DNA of 64,000 nt from Kryptolebias marmoratus (taxonomy: Eukaryota; Chordata; Actinopteri; Cyprinodontiformes; Rivulidae), in NCBI RefSeq assembly GCF_001649575.2, contig NC_051431.1, positions 23,980,094 through 24,044,093 of the forward strand, read 5' to 3'. The position numbers and the translations under genes are program-made. Of this stretch, positions 36,801 to 49,749 are shown one piece after another (position 1 is the first letter of the stretch; each line of letters opens with the position of its first letter). Under the pieces are notes generated by a model. The model worked only from the letters and a program-made list of their open reading frames with translations. It ran no database searches and was not told where the DNA came from.

Positions 36801-39800
36801 TCAAACAACAAAAAACTGAGATCCTTACATAGGAACACTCTCCAGCCACTAGTCTTCTCCTCCATTAAGCTCCATAAAAATCATAGTTGTTATCATCAGG
36901 GCCATTATGTTCTACATGTGCTGTTGCTTATTGATGGACAGTAAGATCTTTTCTGGCTGCATGCCAGAACCAAAAGTTGACAGGTACTGATGCCAACTTG
37001 ATGTCAAAATAGATTCATTGCTCATGAAGAAATGAATCTTTCTTGTGGGACTAAAGGTGAAATTTAATGGCACGTAGCAGCAAGTCGTGGCCTGTGTGAA
37101 CTATCACCTCAAGGCAGCAACGCTGCCGTTCATACCAGTGCTTCAGACATGCAGCACTCACTGCAGTTGTCTTTTTAAATAGCAAGCATCTCTACTGAAA
37201 CAATAGTGACATTTAGCAAGAATGGCACAGGAAAAAAAAAGAGTTGTGCGCAGGAAGTACAGTCTTAATACAAACCTGCCCCTCCTCAAGGGTCATTGTA
37301 TCTTAGCAGATTTTGAAGTTCATGAAATATCTGCCATGATTGTACGTTTTTAGCTTTTCTTTAACTGTAGGTTTGTTGCAACAAATCTGCTCACAGATTC
37401 TGTACTGCTGCTTTTCCTGTTTACAACTTGCAACTTACGCAATGCAAGCTGTTTTTGTATTTACATGCATTTGATATCTTTCACATCAAGCATAATTTTC
37501 ACTCACTAGTTCCCTACTACACTTCACTAGTTGTGTATTTGGTCACAGTAATTCAACAAACACTCTTACTAGTAACATTTTTTGCCAACTAGTGGCACCA
37601 CAAGTAGAATGTTTGATTTTGCTCTAGAACAATTTTCCCTTAATTAATTAAGTTATATTTTCTGTAGGGATTCCACTTTTTGTGTTTAGCCTGAATACAA
37701 GAGATTTCAATGAGGAAAATGTCCATTCATCCATTCATTTTCTTTTACCCGCTTCACCTATCCAGGTCGTGGGGAGCTGGAACCTATTTCGAGCAGTCAC
37801 TGTGCGAGAGACGGGGAACACCCTAGACAGGTTGCAAGTCCATCACAGGGACACAGAGACAAATGAGACAACCATTCACGCTCTCACTCGCACCTACAGA
37901 CAATTTTAGAGTTACCAATTAACCTAACATGCCTTATTTTGGTCTGTGGGAGGAAACTGGAGTAAGCCCACGAGAGCAAGAGCATGTAAACTCCACCCAG
38001 AAAGGCCCCAGGTCAGGAAACAATCCTGCAACCTTCTTGCTGGGAGGTAAGAGCTCCAACTACTGCCCCGCTGTTCCACCATGAGGAAAATGTATTTTCC
38101 CCTTATATTAACTGTAAGGAATGTCAAAAAAATATTCTTGAATATAATCAAACAATATTCTTACCTACAGCAATCTGCACATCCGCTAAAACGCGTTCTT
38201 TACGAATGAATTTGTGTGGTATGGCAGACAAATCTGCAATTCCCCTCATGATGTCATTCCAGAGTTTTTCCACCTCAAGAGGGAAATCCAGTTCACGAAT
38301 AACACGTGATGGCACAGTGAGGATGATGTTCTCAAACTCAAACTCTGCCCAGGGTGCAGGAGCTTCACGTATCGAGGACCAGTCATCTGCTTTGGTCACA
38401 CCTGAAGTGAAACAAGGGTGCATATTGTGATAAAAACAGCACCTAAAATTCTTCTTCTTCCTGGAAATTGCTGCTGACAGAATACATATGTGATAAAAGG
38501 TCCTTGTAAAATTCTTCCTAGTAACATGTTGTCAGGGACCACTTTCACCTCCATGAAGGATCCCCAACATGCACAAGTATTTTACACAGAAGTGTCTTAT
38601 GTAAAAATTGGGAAAAAGGAAGGTGTAGAAAATACCTCAGGCCTCTGTCACAAGTTTTTTTTTTTCCTGTCTTGTTTAATCTATTTTTCTGCTAAGCTAA
38701 GAGCCATTTTAGGTACAAATTTGGCTTTGGCATCTTGTGGGCTTTATCTTTCTCTCCCATTCTTGGGTTAATCTTTCACTTCTGTACTCTCAAATAACTG
38801 TTACATCATGTGAAGCCTAGTCTTGGTGGGACTTAAATCTTTCAAATTTACCACATCAGACTTTAGAGACATCTGCTCAAAACTCCTTTCACACATGAAA
38901 TATGCAACTATTGATTCCATACCATGCACAGGCTCATTTTAAGTCAACCAGCTACTGGCATAAATATGTCTCAGCTAGAATGTCTAATATGGAGAGACTC
39001 TTTGCATAACATTGTATTCACACATATAGACCCCCTATTAAAAAAACAACTTTTGAACAGATACATTGTTTTTCAGTATGTTTGTTGTAAGATGAGATCA
39101 ATCACTCACCAGACTTGTAATAAGGAGCAGACACAGCCACCTCCACCACGACCTCTTCGTCCTCCACCTTTACATCAGGTGGAGCCACCAGATAGATGAG
39201 TCCACCCCACATGTTCCAAACTTGCGTCCTCTCTGATGTAACAAGGAATCTCTCAATAACATTTGGTGCTCTTAACAACTCTTCTTTGTCCAGTTCATCA
39301 CTTTGACAGCCAATCTGGATCTTTAAAGATATCCACCATGTGTTACTTTGTTAAGAACCTGCATAAAGTATTTTTAGCAGAATATTTTGAAGATCACAGT
39401 AGTTGTTTGAGTTTATGCACACTACCATCCATTTCCTGTGAACAAGCTTTGGCGACATCGTCATCCAGGTCTTTAATCCAGGAGAGAGGTACAAACCTGT
39501 ACTGATCCACTCTTCATTTTCTGCCACATAAGCAGAAACAAACATATGAAACTCATCCATGTAAAACAGGTAACAGTGATTTGTGTCTGTGCCAACACAA
39601 CATTCTGCTGCAGCATACAACACTAGCAGGATATTTGATATATTGTATATCTCATTTATTTATAGCCAACATTGAGACCTGACCTGCTGTTTGGGCATTA
39701 ATCTTGATCTTTATGTTGTTGACAACAGGTAGTGTTGGGATGTTCTTGATGAGAAAGGGCAGGAGGGCATCCTGGCTTAGGGAAACATCATACACTTTGG

Positions 39801-42800
39801 TCACAAGATTGAGAAGCATGAGGTCCTGGGCACTGCTCACAGGGTTCTGCCCACTCACCTTAAAATTAAGTGCATTAGAAACACTTAGAGAACATTTCTG
39901 TGATATGTTATCAAGCTTTGAGGTTTGTAGTCGTAATATGAGAAGACTTGGAAAGGTTCAAGGGGTACAAATACTAACAGGGAAACAGAAAAGGTTTGGC
40001 AAAGACATTAGTGGGCAAATTACCATGCTTCAAGTGATCACAAAATTAAAAACAAGTCCATGTTGCAAACTATTTTACATTGTCGATTTTTTCTTTTTGT
40101 TTTGCCATAATGACTATATTTCATACTAAATTCAATGTATTTACCATTCCAGAAAATGAATTAAAACAAAATAAAGCTTTATGTTACTCACCTGTGGCAT
40201 GGCTAACTTCAAGATATCAGTGAGGATGGACAGAATCTGTGTGTAGGAGTAGCTGTCATAAGCCTTCATGCTCAAGAAGTGGACACACTCCATTTCCAGT
40301 TTTTTAAAGTGCTCTTCATCTTGCTTGGTAAGTTTGTTGCCTTTGAAAACATGACCAGCAAAGCGATGCAGAAGATGACGGAAGTGGAAGTAATTAGCTT
40401 GACTTGGTTGAGGAGCTTTGAAAACACCAGTACTAATGGTTTCCTTCAACACACTCAAGCCCATTTTGTTTAGGATCTTGTTTCCTGAAACACAGTAAAT
40501 GGACATGTTTGACATGTAGCTCCTCCCAGCCCAAACTAACTAACCTTATTTCTCAGTTGGAGTCATAATTCTGGTGAGATCTCACTATTGGCTTCACTAA
40601 TGTTTTTGTGCTTTTTATTCTGTTTCCATCTGTTAGATCACCTGATGCTAGATGACAAGAAACTAAACAAGAATATACTTAAAATACAAAACTAACCCTA
40701 AAATCATGATAGTACATCATCTGAAACTGAAAAAGAGGAGTGGTTTTGAACCAGAGTTAACAAAAAGTAAACAGGTGAAATTCATTCTGACGGTCAACTC
40801 AGGAAACATCTAAGCGGGTGGAAACAGTTTAAGCGGACAGCCCAAAGGCCCATCCAGACAAACAAGGCAATTCTGGTGGCCAGCTGCGAAGCTTCCAGAC
40901 AGACATGACAGGGCAGTTCTGATGGAGAGGCCATTTGCTGGGACCTCACTAACAACTTGAACAGGAACAAGATGTGGAGGGTGTGAGTTGGCCTTGCTCC
41001 CCTTAATGTCATAAGAACCCGATCAAACACAGAAGCAATCAGAGATGAGCCCAAATGGAAACCTTTGATGGCTGAAGCAGGGACAGATGGAGAAGCATCT
41101 GGCTGCATGCCTTCGACAGCTGGACCAGAGACAGGTTAAGCATCATCTGGCACAGCCCTCTCAGACAAGGGACAGGAGAAAAGGTGTCCAGCTGAGTCCC
41201 CTTGATGACAAGTGTTGTGAATGGTGGTGGAGTATCTGTCTGACCCCCCTTTATTGCTGATGCAGGAGCATAGACAGGCAAGGACGCAAATAGTAGGACC
41301 CTCTCAGAAACATAAACCAGACAGCAAAAAGGCAGGTTGACCTCAGCAACAGGAACAAAACATGCGTCAACCTGAAGTTCCTTCTTGACTAAGTCAGAAG
41401 GACATGCATCCTTCCGGAGATCCTCAATGACAGATACCATAGCTGAACGATAGAGACCCAAGATGAATGACTAAGTATCTAAGTGTGGCTTTGAAGACAG
41501 TCCTTCCGGGGGTCACTTGCAGACAGGAATTGGCAAGGCAAATCAGCCTTTAACCCCTCAACAGAAGAAGAAAAGAAGAGGCATCCAGCTAAGCCCCAAT
41601 TAAGACTGGAATCAGGGAAGAGATCTTTGGGACCAATTCCAAAACAGAATTAGTTGGAGAGGTTTCCTTTGGAACTCCCTCACAAAAAGCAGCTTCTTCA
41701 GGTAGAAATATCACAATGGCTCATGATTAGATGTCCCTGACTGCTCAACGTGACACAAAAGGTGGTATCCAAAGGACTCCTTTGCTGATAAAGCCATGGT
41801 TTGGTGCCAGTGAGACCTAGGCAGTACCTAGGCAGTGTTTGTGCTGGTCAAATCTTTCTGTCATGCAGCAAGTATTAAAAAAAATTAAGTTTGACAAAAG
41901 TACAGAAGAAACAACCGAGCAACATGCTAACATAAATACAGGGAGCAATCAGTAACCATGACAATCATTTTTTTCTCTTCCTGAGAAGTATTTTACTTCA
42001 CACACATATATAACATATATGGTTAGCTTGCAACAGTATGTAATCCTATCCTATATTATTGTGTCAGTCTATTTTCCTGGTGGATAAAACTAAAATTCAA
42101 AACAATGAAATGCATTATTATACCTGAGAAGTCTTGCAATGGGTTTTGGCCAAAATGTTTGTGTGCCCACCACCAGGCATGTCCACCAATCAGCAGGCCT
42201 CCTCCTTCTGCCACAAAGGTTTGTATTTTCTCAGGATCTTCTTCACTGTATGCTGTGCACACATAAACACTCAGGTCTTGCCTGATTGTTGTCTTCTCAC
42301 ATTTTAACTCTAAACTGGGTAAAATGTTGACCCATGGACCAAATCCTATGGTCCCTTTTTTGTCCTGGTCCAGCCAATGAAAGGCATTATTCCAAAATGA
42401 TGCAAGTTTCTATAAATATGAGAACAGTTCATTGTATAGCAGAAAATGTATAAAGCTTTTTTTAAATTCAATACATTATAGATTAATAAAAAATGCTTAA
42501 AGAAAAATAATCTTATCCATACTCAAGGCCATTTTAAGGCTCTGGATACAACTTACAGATTATATACAGCTTTAAATGTAATTTAGTTTTTTATGTGAGA
42601 AAAAGAAACCACATTCATATTCCTAAAACTTTACCTCAGATTCAATAAAACGTTCATGTGTCACCAGAATTACTCGTCCCTTCCCAAAGTAGGTTCCTGC
42701 CAGGAACGCTTGTCCATCATTTGTGGTCCCGATGGGAAAGGCAAAAGGGCCGTGGATCAGAGCCTCAGAGGTAACAAAACTTCCACGAATGTCAAACTCT

Positions 42801-43797
42801 AAAATCCCTTTCAGCAAAAACTCGAGATCTTTCTCAAAATTCATCTCATTGCTTTGTTATGGGAAGGATGTGAGTACAAAAACACACAAGTATGATAATA
42901 GATGACGAAGAACAAATGCAATTCAAAATTAAAGAACATGAATCAATATTCTGAAAAATTATTCAGCAAAAGCTCATTTTGTTTCTCATAACTTCATCCC
43001 TAAATGAATCAATGTTATATTTTTTGTTGCGTATTAGAATGCCAAACCCCCCTCCAAAACATTATAATATAAGTGTGTGTTTCAGGGATTGGAGGTGAGG
43101 GCATAATTTGTAAATGTAAAAAGTGTAATGAAAGAGAAATATACACTTACTTTAAGGATTTCCAGGATGTTGGGATTTCAGGGCTTATAGGCAGGTTTTC
43201 TCCTTTTGCATATTGATCAGAAAAGTAGATCCCTGCCACCCCTGAGACTTTATTTCCTGAAAACTGAAGGATTAGGTTTTCGTTGGGGTTCTGTCCAGCC
43301 CAGTTCCACGCTTGTCCCCCTATCAGCACCCCTCCTCCTGCTTTAATGAAGGCTCCCAGATCTCTTGCGCTTGCACCAACTTCGTAGGCATCTGATACAT
43401 ACACAATAATTCTCAAATTTTCACTAAAACCCTCAACAAGGCTAACTTGGAAGTTGGATTTACTGAGGTTGTCAGCAACTGCCTTCAGGTTTTGGTGCAC
43501 CCCCAAAGACAGGTTCTCTGATTCCCCTCCTCCCAGCCAGATCACAGCATTCTCTACCAGAGCAGGAGACAAAGTCAGGTACCGCTCATGACTCAGGACC
43601 ACAACTCTTCCTCTGCCGTACCGAGAAGCAGCCATGAGGACATGACCATCGCTGTTCATCACTACAGGAAAGGCATTTTCTCCTGAGAGCACCAGGTTAC
43701 AAGGAACGCTGGAGCTGCGTAGGTCCAGCTCCTTCAGACCTTTCACAAGAGACTTATAAGCCCTTTCATGGTAAGACTGGCTTGGCTGGTCAGACAT
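33816..43797 (-). CDS. tcaf: TRPM8 channel-associated factor-like protein, gene 3
   Basis: Minus-strand exons in transcript order: 43797-43151, 42851-42635, 42409-42124, 40484-40192, 39858-39684, 39520-39426, 39320-39110, 38401-38165, 36408-36185, 35053-34940, 34058-33816, giving 913 codons plus stop. Exon lengths match gene 2 except for the start of exon 1 and three bases in exon 10. All junctions are GT-AG. The start MSDQPSQS is preceded by GTGTCACC, a reasonable Kozak context. Two N-terminal modules are present, each with GRGRVxxxxHE and AxGGGxLIGGxAW. The M60-like region carries [10 protein letters not shown] and HELGH at residues 755-759, followed by TTEATCNLW. No signal peptide is visible. 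Exon 1 is nearly identical to that of gene 2, which lies in the opposite orientation about 20 kb away. Function is inferred from the family only. Confidence 0.93.
36510..36870. repeat. LTR-like or nonautonomous repeat in gene 3 intron 8
   Basis: A compact block starting TGTCATGGTTGGTGGAGG, with AAGTTTATTAAACAAAAGGA and GGGAATATAAAGGGCTGAG (TATA-like when read either way). The style is that of fish solo LTRs in reverse orientation. No target duplication was identified. Confidence 0.35.
37715..38075. repeat. Dispersed fish repeat in gene 3 intron 8
   Basis: TCCATTCATCCATTCATTTT, CCCGCTTCACCTATCCAGGT, CAAGTCCATCACAGGGACAC and AATTAACCTAACATGCCTTA followed by TGTGGGAGGAAACTGGAGTA are the hallmark phrases of a very common fish interspersed repeat. 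A fragment of the same family is at 21834-21960. Confidence 0.6.
40790..41860. repeat. Probable repeat in gene 3 intron 3
   Basis: A region richer in GC than the flanking intron, with open but family-less minus-strand frames (41461-41039 and 41108-40794) and short internally similar phrases (GGACAGATGGAGAAGCATCT, GACAGGTTAAGCATCATCTG). Probably transposon-derived; class unknown. Confidence 0.3.
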
Positions 43798-43973
43798 GGT
43801 GACACGATACGCTCTAAGGTAAATAAAGAAGACAGCAGATCAAAAAACTGCTCTTGTTCTCAGTGAGAGGTCGTGATAGTTAAGAATCTCCTTTCCTGTG
43901 TGGAACAAAAAAAATAAAGTTGAAATGATTATTTTTTTTACAGATCTCAACAAAACAATAAAGTCACTTTTAC

Positions 43974-44090
43974 CTGAATGCAACTTTAGGATCGCTGAAA
44001 ATATAACTCAGTCCTGGCACTGCAGTTTTCCAAACACTTCCTTCAGAAAGGCTTAGAGTTAAGGTGGAACGTGTTGAAGATGAGGTGAAG
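43974..44090 (-). other. Noncoding first exon of TCAF gene 3
   Basis: On the minus strand it ends GTTGCATTCAG before the donor GTAAAAG (donor at 43973-43972). It splices to an acceptor CCACACAG immediately upstream of 43895. The exon aligns with that of gene 2. The 5' edge is inferred from the TATA box position. Confidence 0.55.
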
Positions 44091-44104
44091 AGACTAATTT
44101 CTTT

Positions 44105-44171
44105 CCATTTATAGAAGAAAATCCAAAAATGACAAAGAAAATATAGGGAGGGACTTAAATCACTAACCAAT
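44105..44171 (-). promoter_or_regulatory. Core promoter of TCAF gene 3
   Basis: Read on the minus strand it has ATTGG (inverted CCAAT, 44171-44167), TTAAGTCCCTCCC (about 44158-44146) and TATAAA (44113-44108), the same three elements in the same order as upstream of gene 2. The flanking sequence between them is less conserved, which suggests constraint on the three blocks. Confidence 0.6.
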
Positions 44172-44199
44172 GAGCAGTGAAGAAGCAGTCTTTTGTTTT

Positions 44200-44920
44200 G
44201 CAGTTCTTTTTTCCCCTTTTGTCACTCATATATTTATTTTCTTTCTGAAAAAATTCACCATGGAAGGTACACCAGGGCTGGCTCAACATCAGGATCACTT
44301 AAAAGCCAGCAAAAGCCAGTTTCTAACTTGAACACTCTTCTAATTTGCCCAGCAATCCAGTTCTTACTGATTTACCATGTCAAATTGATGGATGAGCTTA
44401 CCTTAAAAAGAAATTTTCACAAAACAGAATGAAACAAAGGTATCTTAGAGACAAAACTTTCTGAAAAGACCCTCTCAAACATATTGACAGGGCTGATTAA
44501 TGAATGAAGAAACTAATAATACACATATTTAACACTAGAAACTAAATTGTACATTGACTTGCTCCATAATTGAAATTATTACAAACTAACTAAACTGAAC
44601 TAAACTACTAATATGTGGGTCCCAATAAGTGGGGTTGTTGGTCATTTAAATGTTTGCCAGATTGAAAGTAGAAACAGGTTTTGTGTTCAGGGCCCTCAAA
44701 CCATTGTCTCCATTACTCAAGCGCTAATTTATTTGCCAACAGTTCTCAGTTGCCACTATCATAACTCTTTTCAGCTAGAAGGGAGTGAAATTTAGGAACA
44801 AACTGAGTACAGAGTTAAAGCAATGTCCAAACATGAACCAATTCAAAAAGGGGTACAAAAACATGCTGTTTTATGAGGTGCAGAGAGGAAAAGGGTTTCT
44901 GAACAAGTAGTGTAAAAACA
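44200..44920. other. Gene-free spacer upstream of gene 3
   Basis: No exon or repeat family recognised. Confidence 0.4.
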
Positions 44921-45110
44921 TATGAGTGTCTATGTATGTGTGTATATGTGCACATACGAATATGTATGTATACTGCACACATATATGTGGGTATGTAAAT
45001 ATACAAATTCATATGTTTGCATGCGTGTATGTTTATGTTTTTGTATGTGTGCAGTATATACTGTTATGCATGTGTGTATTTGTATGTGAATGTAAAAGTG
45101 TATGCTCATA
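44920..45110. repeat. Degenerate TG/TATG low-complexity tract
   Basis: Alternating purine-pyrimidine sequence built from TGTATG, TATG and TGTG units, imperfect throughout. The open frames across it follow from its composition. Confidence 0.8.
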
Positions 45111-45149
45111 AAATAAGGGTTTACATTTATGTGAGGATCTAGAGTTTTC

Positions 45150-45690
45150 TTTGTCCCCGCCCTTAAGGCGGGTCTTGGGACTCTCCCTTCACAGCTGATG
45201 TATTTAAGCCTGCAGTTGGCCTCAGATCTACGCTGGATCATCGAGCCTTTTTGGTTAGAGACCCAGCCTTTGAACACAATGTTTTGTCTAAGAGTTATTG
45301 TCTTAACCTTTGGTATTTTTGTCCCTGTCTGCTTTGTCTCAGTAATCGATTTGTCACCTGAACTTTGTAAATACCTACCTGCCTGGATTTTTCTGCACAC
45401 TTGCCTGTTTTTGGACTTACCTTCTACTGGACAACTTCTGGAACCTCCTTCTAAGACCTCCATCTGGACCTCCACGCTTCCACGACTCCATACTCGCCTC
45501 ACCTGTATGAAAAGAGACACAAAGAACAAATCACCAATGTGAATGTCATTCAAAGCTGACCAGGTATTTGAGACTCACCTTGCTCCTTCTTGCCTTTTCA
45601 GATCTGCCTGGCTTCCAGTACCTTGCACATTTAAATTGCATGTCGTAAATAAATCACTTACCTTTTACGATTGGTTCTCACTCTTAAGAC
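45150..45690 (+). mobile_element. Candidate solo LTR
   Basis: TATA-like GATGTATTTAAGCCTGCAG (45197-45215) is followed about 440 bases on by AATAAATCACTT and a short tail, the promoter-then-polyA layout of an LTR. The layout resembles 50255-50900, which also has GTATTTAAGCC. Ends and target duplication were not resolved, and no internal retroelement genes adjoin. Confidence 0.4.
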
Positions 45691-45939
45691 TAACCTGGTT
45701 TATGTCAATTTACAGTATAAATGTGTGTGTGTGATCATATCAATATATGACAATATTGCAAGCAATGTGAGTTAGGATTAAGAGGACAAAGGACAAATTC
45801 ATTCTTTTGACTACTGAATCGTAATGAAGGGGTAGGATATTTAAAAACTTATGCTTTTCCTTCTAACTTTTTACATGGTAAAATAATATTTGACTTTATT
45901 GTTATTATTATAATAATGTTATTGACAAGAATCAGTTAG

Positions 45940-46620
45940 ACCCGGTAATTCAGCCTCGACACAGGAGTGAAAAGTTAACAGTTTTATTAGCCAGCTGATA
46001 GATTGGTACACGTAGCAACTGGATCTCCGGCCGCCGCTCTGAGGAGAGAGGGGACGGTTCAGTGAACCACACGTAACCCAGGAAGTAGTAACTGACAAAG
46101 GAAGTTACACTAACCTGAGTGGTGGTGCGATGGGGAGAGGAACCAATCCCTTGGAGGGCAATGGCCGAGAGGAGTCCAGGAACGAAGGTGAGTATCGGCT
46201 CTCGCAAAAGGTAGGTCGCTGGGGCAAAACTTAACTCGGGGTCGGACGGGCAGGAGTCGAAGCCGGGAGAGCCGAGAGCAGGAAACAAAGCCAAGGGGGC
46301 AGGCGAAAGGTCCGAGTCCGCGTGACAGGCAGGGGTTGATGTCCAGAAGTCCAGCAAGGGTCTGACAGGGGCAAGAGGTAGGGGGAAATCCAGGAAACGT
46401 GAATAGGGTCAAGGCACAAAAAGTCAGTCCGAGAATGCTGGACAACTACTGGCTTGAAGGCTTTCATAATCTGGCACTGAAGGAGAGCAGAGGAGGAGAA
46501 TATATAGGGCGTGGCCCAGGTGTAGTAGAGGCAATCAGGGAAGGAATGCAGGTGACCAGAATGAACATGATTAGAGCAGAAACGAGGCATGGCATGGGAG
46601 ACACAGACATGATCATCAGT
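45940..46620. repeat. GC-rich unclassified fish repeat
   Basis: A sharply bounded block with AGTTTTATTAGCC near its left end, long runs of GGCAGG/GTCCAGG wording and ATATATAGGGCG near the right end. It resembles nonautonomous reverse-oriented repeats frequent in fish genomes. The several overlapping minus-strand frames inside have no recognised protein. Confidence 0.4.
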
Positions 46621-46789
46621 TATTTGTTCTTTCTGAATTCATATATTTAAACAAGATACTCTTCTTTTCATTCATTCAGTTTGAGAGTTGGTGAGAAAAT
46701 AAGCACTGTGAGGGAGTTTGTCTTCTGGATCTACTCACTGGGAAAGCCCTACCCTCACCCCAGAATCAAAGGAATTGCCCTCACTGACA

Positions 46790-48330
46790 AATTCAAGGAA
46801 ATTTTATTGTCTTTCTCATCACATAGGTGCATGAGGTGGAAAGGAATTTTGTTACTCAGTTCCAGTTTTAACCCATTAACAGACAATAATGGTGAACTAG
46901 CAGTAGTAGTGTAATAATAACAGCATTATTACAATATCAGCAGCGTAACACAGCAGCTATATAAACAGCAGCAGGTAAACAAGTAACACTAGCATGGCTA
47001 CAAAGCCCCACCCAAGTTCAGTGTCAGGGTAAGCTGTTCCTTAGTCTGGTAGTCCTGCTCTTGATGTTTCGCAGCCTTCTGCTCAAGGGGAGGGGGGTGA
47101 AGAGTGTGTATGTGGGGTCTTTATGATGAAAGAGGCCCTTCTCCTGCATCTGGAGCTGTAAATGTCTGTGGTGGTGGGAAAGCTTACTCTGACATCCCTC
47201 TGCAGAGCCTTCTTCTCACCCACAGAACAACTGCCATGCCACACAGTGATGCTGGAGCACAGGACACTCTACACCACACATCTTTAGAAGGGGCTCAAAA
47301 CTGAGCACTCAAGACCTGTGAGCCTCAACAGTCTGAGGAAGTAGAGGCACTGGTGTGCCTTCCTTACCAGGCTGGAAGTGTTCCTATTCCAGGACAGGTT
47401 GTGCTTTAGGAGCACACTTGGGTACCTGATGCTGGACACCACTTCCACCTCTGTTCCTCCGATGTGCAAGAGAATGGGTGTCTGTTGATGTCTGCCCTTC
47501 CTGAAATCCATGATCATCTCCTTGGTCTTATTTACGTTGATGCGAAGGTTGTTTCTTTGCACCACCCCTCTAGATATTCCACCCCCCCTCTGTAGTCAGA
47601 CTTGTCATTGTTGGTGATTCATCCGACCACCGCTGTGTCATCCGCAAACAATTCACAATTTGACAGCTTGCGTGTTTTGCTGATCAGTTGTACGTGAGCA
47701 GCACAAAGCCCTGAGGGGACCTAGTGCTGAGGGTGATGGGGGAGGAGGAGAGGTTGTGGATCTTCACCGACTGTTGCCTGTCAGTCAGAAAGTCCCGGTC
47801 TACCCCAGAAGGAGGAGATCAGCTCGAGTATTGACAGTTTGTAGACCAGGGTCTGCAGTCTGATGATGTTGATAGCAGATGTGAAGTCCACAAACAATAG
47901 GCGGACATATGAATCATTGCTCTCCAGGTGGGTGAGAGCTGTAAAAACCACCGAGAAAATGGTGTCCTTTGTGGATCGGTGTGCATTGGTTTGGATCCAC
48001 AGTGACCTTGATGGCGTTCTTAATGTGGGCCATATCCAGTCTCTCAAAGCACGTCATGACTATCAGGGTGAGAGTTACTGGCCAATAGTCATTTAGGCTC
48101 ATCACTGCGGAGCTTTTGGTGACAGGGATGATAGTGGCCTTCACTGCCTATGTGAAGGAGGTGTTGTGGATTGCCTTGTGGGGTCTGAATAGACCAATGA
48201 TGAAAGGCAGCTCACTGAAGGTAGCTTCAGGTAACCAGGAAAAATGTTATACTGTAGAGGTTAACTAATTTGGATAGGGGAGAGACAACCCAACTGTAGT
48301 TTTGGAGTAGTTACCTTGAGGCTGGCACCT
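46790..48330 (-). mobile_element. CR1/Rex1-type LINE relic, reverse transcriptase
   Basis: Minus-strand fragments appear in the expected order: at about 48144 downward, KSSAVMSLNDYWPVTLT and CFERLDMAHIK; at about 47960-47880, YVRLLFVDFTSAINII, the reverse transcriptase motif A region; and at 47565-47284, NVNKTKEMIMDFRKG with WNRNTSSLVRKAHQCLYFLR, the region after the active site. The frames are broken and the 3' tail lies near 46790-46860. The element is 5'-truncated and inactive. Confidence 0.75.
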
Positions 48331-48399
48331 GGCAGTCAGCACTCTGTAGATGGTCCATGTTTCTGCACTGTATATTAATGTAGACAAAACTGTATAGGA

Positions 48400-49740
48400 A
48401 TGTAGACAAAGCGATTAAACTATTCCATTTATTAATCTAGCACCAATTCACCACAAAAGTCATCTAGGGAATAGTACAAAAATATTAATTTGTATTACAA
48501 AATGCAACAGCACTAGTCAAGGGTTTTTAGGACAGGCAGCTAATAACATATTAATGGCAACATTTTCCTTTGAATGCATAGTACCTTATTTGAATGTGGA
48601 AAAGTTCACCAGTGCAGAGAGACACTAAGTGCATGTTGTATTGCATAACTCCCTTTGCAAGCGTTTTGAGAATTTGACAGATGCTCAAAATCCTATTATG
48701 CATCAGCAAAAGCTATACAAATACTGGGTGAATTAGGCCTCTTCCTTACCTGTTTTCTTTTGGTCCCATCTGTTTGTTGCACTCATTCATTGACATCCTG
48801 CTCACACCTAAATTCCTCACAACTGTTTCTCAATTGGTAATTTCTTTCTCAGCAGATCTTTTGTTTGTTAATGTTAACTCAGTTACCTAGCTGCAGTTAA
48901 TATTTTTGCTTGAGACTTTGTTCCTCCAGGTAATTATTAAAACCTCTTCTTTGTAACATAACCTACTTGTCTGCATGTACCTCTGAACTTGACCTGTGTT
49001 TACACTGTGAGTTTGTTTCAGCCACAATTCCATGACAGCAGGTTCAAAAAGCACTGTTCCTATTATCCCTCTTTGTGGATTGATGAATTTTAATAAAACT
49101 CTCATAGAGTAATTATAAGATGAAGCTCTACAACTTATTAACATTTGTAGTCAACTCAGTTCAAAATTGCCATCAGTGCAGCCAGATTCACTGATAACAC
49201 CAAAACATCAGTGGATGTTTTTGTGTCAACATTGGCTGACACAAAAATAGCTATATTATTGTAAAGTTTCACAGAAATTAAGCTAAAATTTGATGTGGTT
49301 GTAGCTGGACGCTGTCCTTAACACATACTGAGAGTTACTCACTGTCACATTTTTGCTTAAAACTTTGGCATTAACTGTTAAATTTAATGCTGTCCATCTG
49401 TTAGCAAAATATCTCATGAACCATTGGACAGAATTTGTGAAAGTCTTAGAATTAATCATTGAATGTACATCTACATGAAATACAGTTTAAAATGTACTCT
49501 GAAATAGTAGTTTACTCCATTGTGTTTCTATAGTTAAATTGTTTGTAAATTTTATCTTTTAATGGTTTATTTTCTCATGTGTAAGCTAGTTTTGTGCCAT
49601 TTTCTGTGCAGTGAGCACTGCGGTCAGTGACTGTAGTAGCAAGACAAATAATTTGGTGCTTATCCACTGTGTGACATTTATTTTGTAGGAGTCAGAAGTG
49701 CAGGAAACAAGACAAGTGATGTGTTTGTCTTCTACAGGTA
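48400..49740. other. Gene-free spacer
   Basis: No exon recognised. The part 49150-49450 has the feel of a dispersed fish repeat (GGTTGTAGCTGGACGCTGTC) but nothing fixes its class. Confidence 0.35.
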
Positions 49741-49749
49741 TGTATAAGC

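Noticed and set aside
45198..45542. 114-residue plus-strand frame
   Set aside because: It falls inside a candidate solo LTR, and its start coincides with the TATA-like region rather than a gene context.
46110..46590. Overlapping minus-strand frames of 111-135 residues
   Set aside because: They are open in several frames at once because of GC-rich repeat composition, with no recognised protein.
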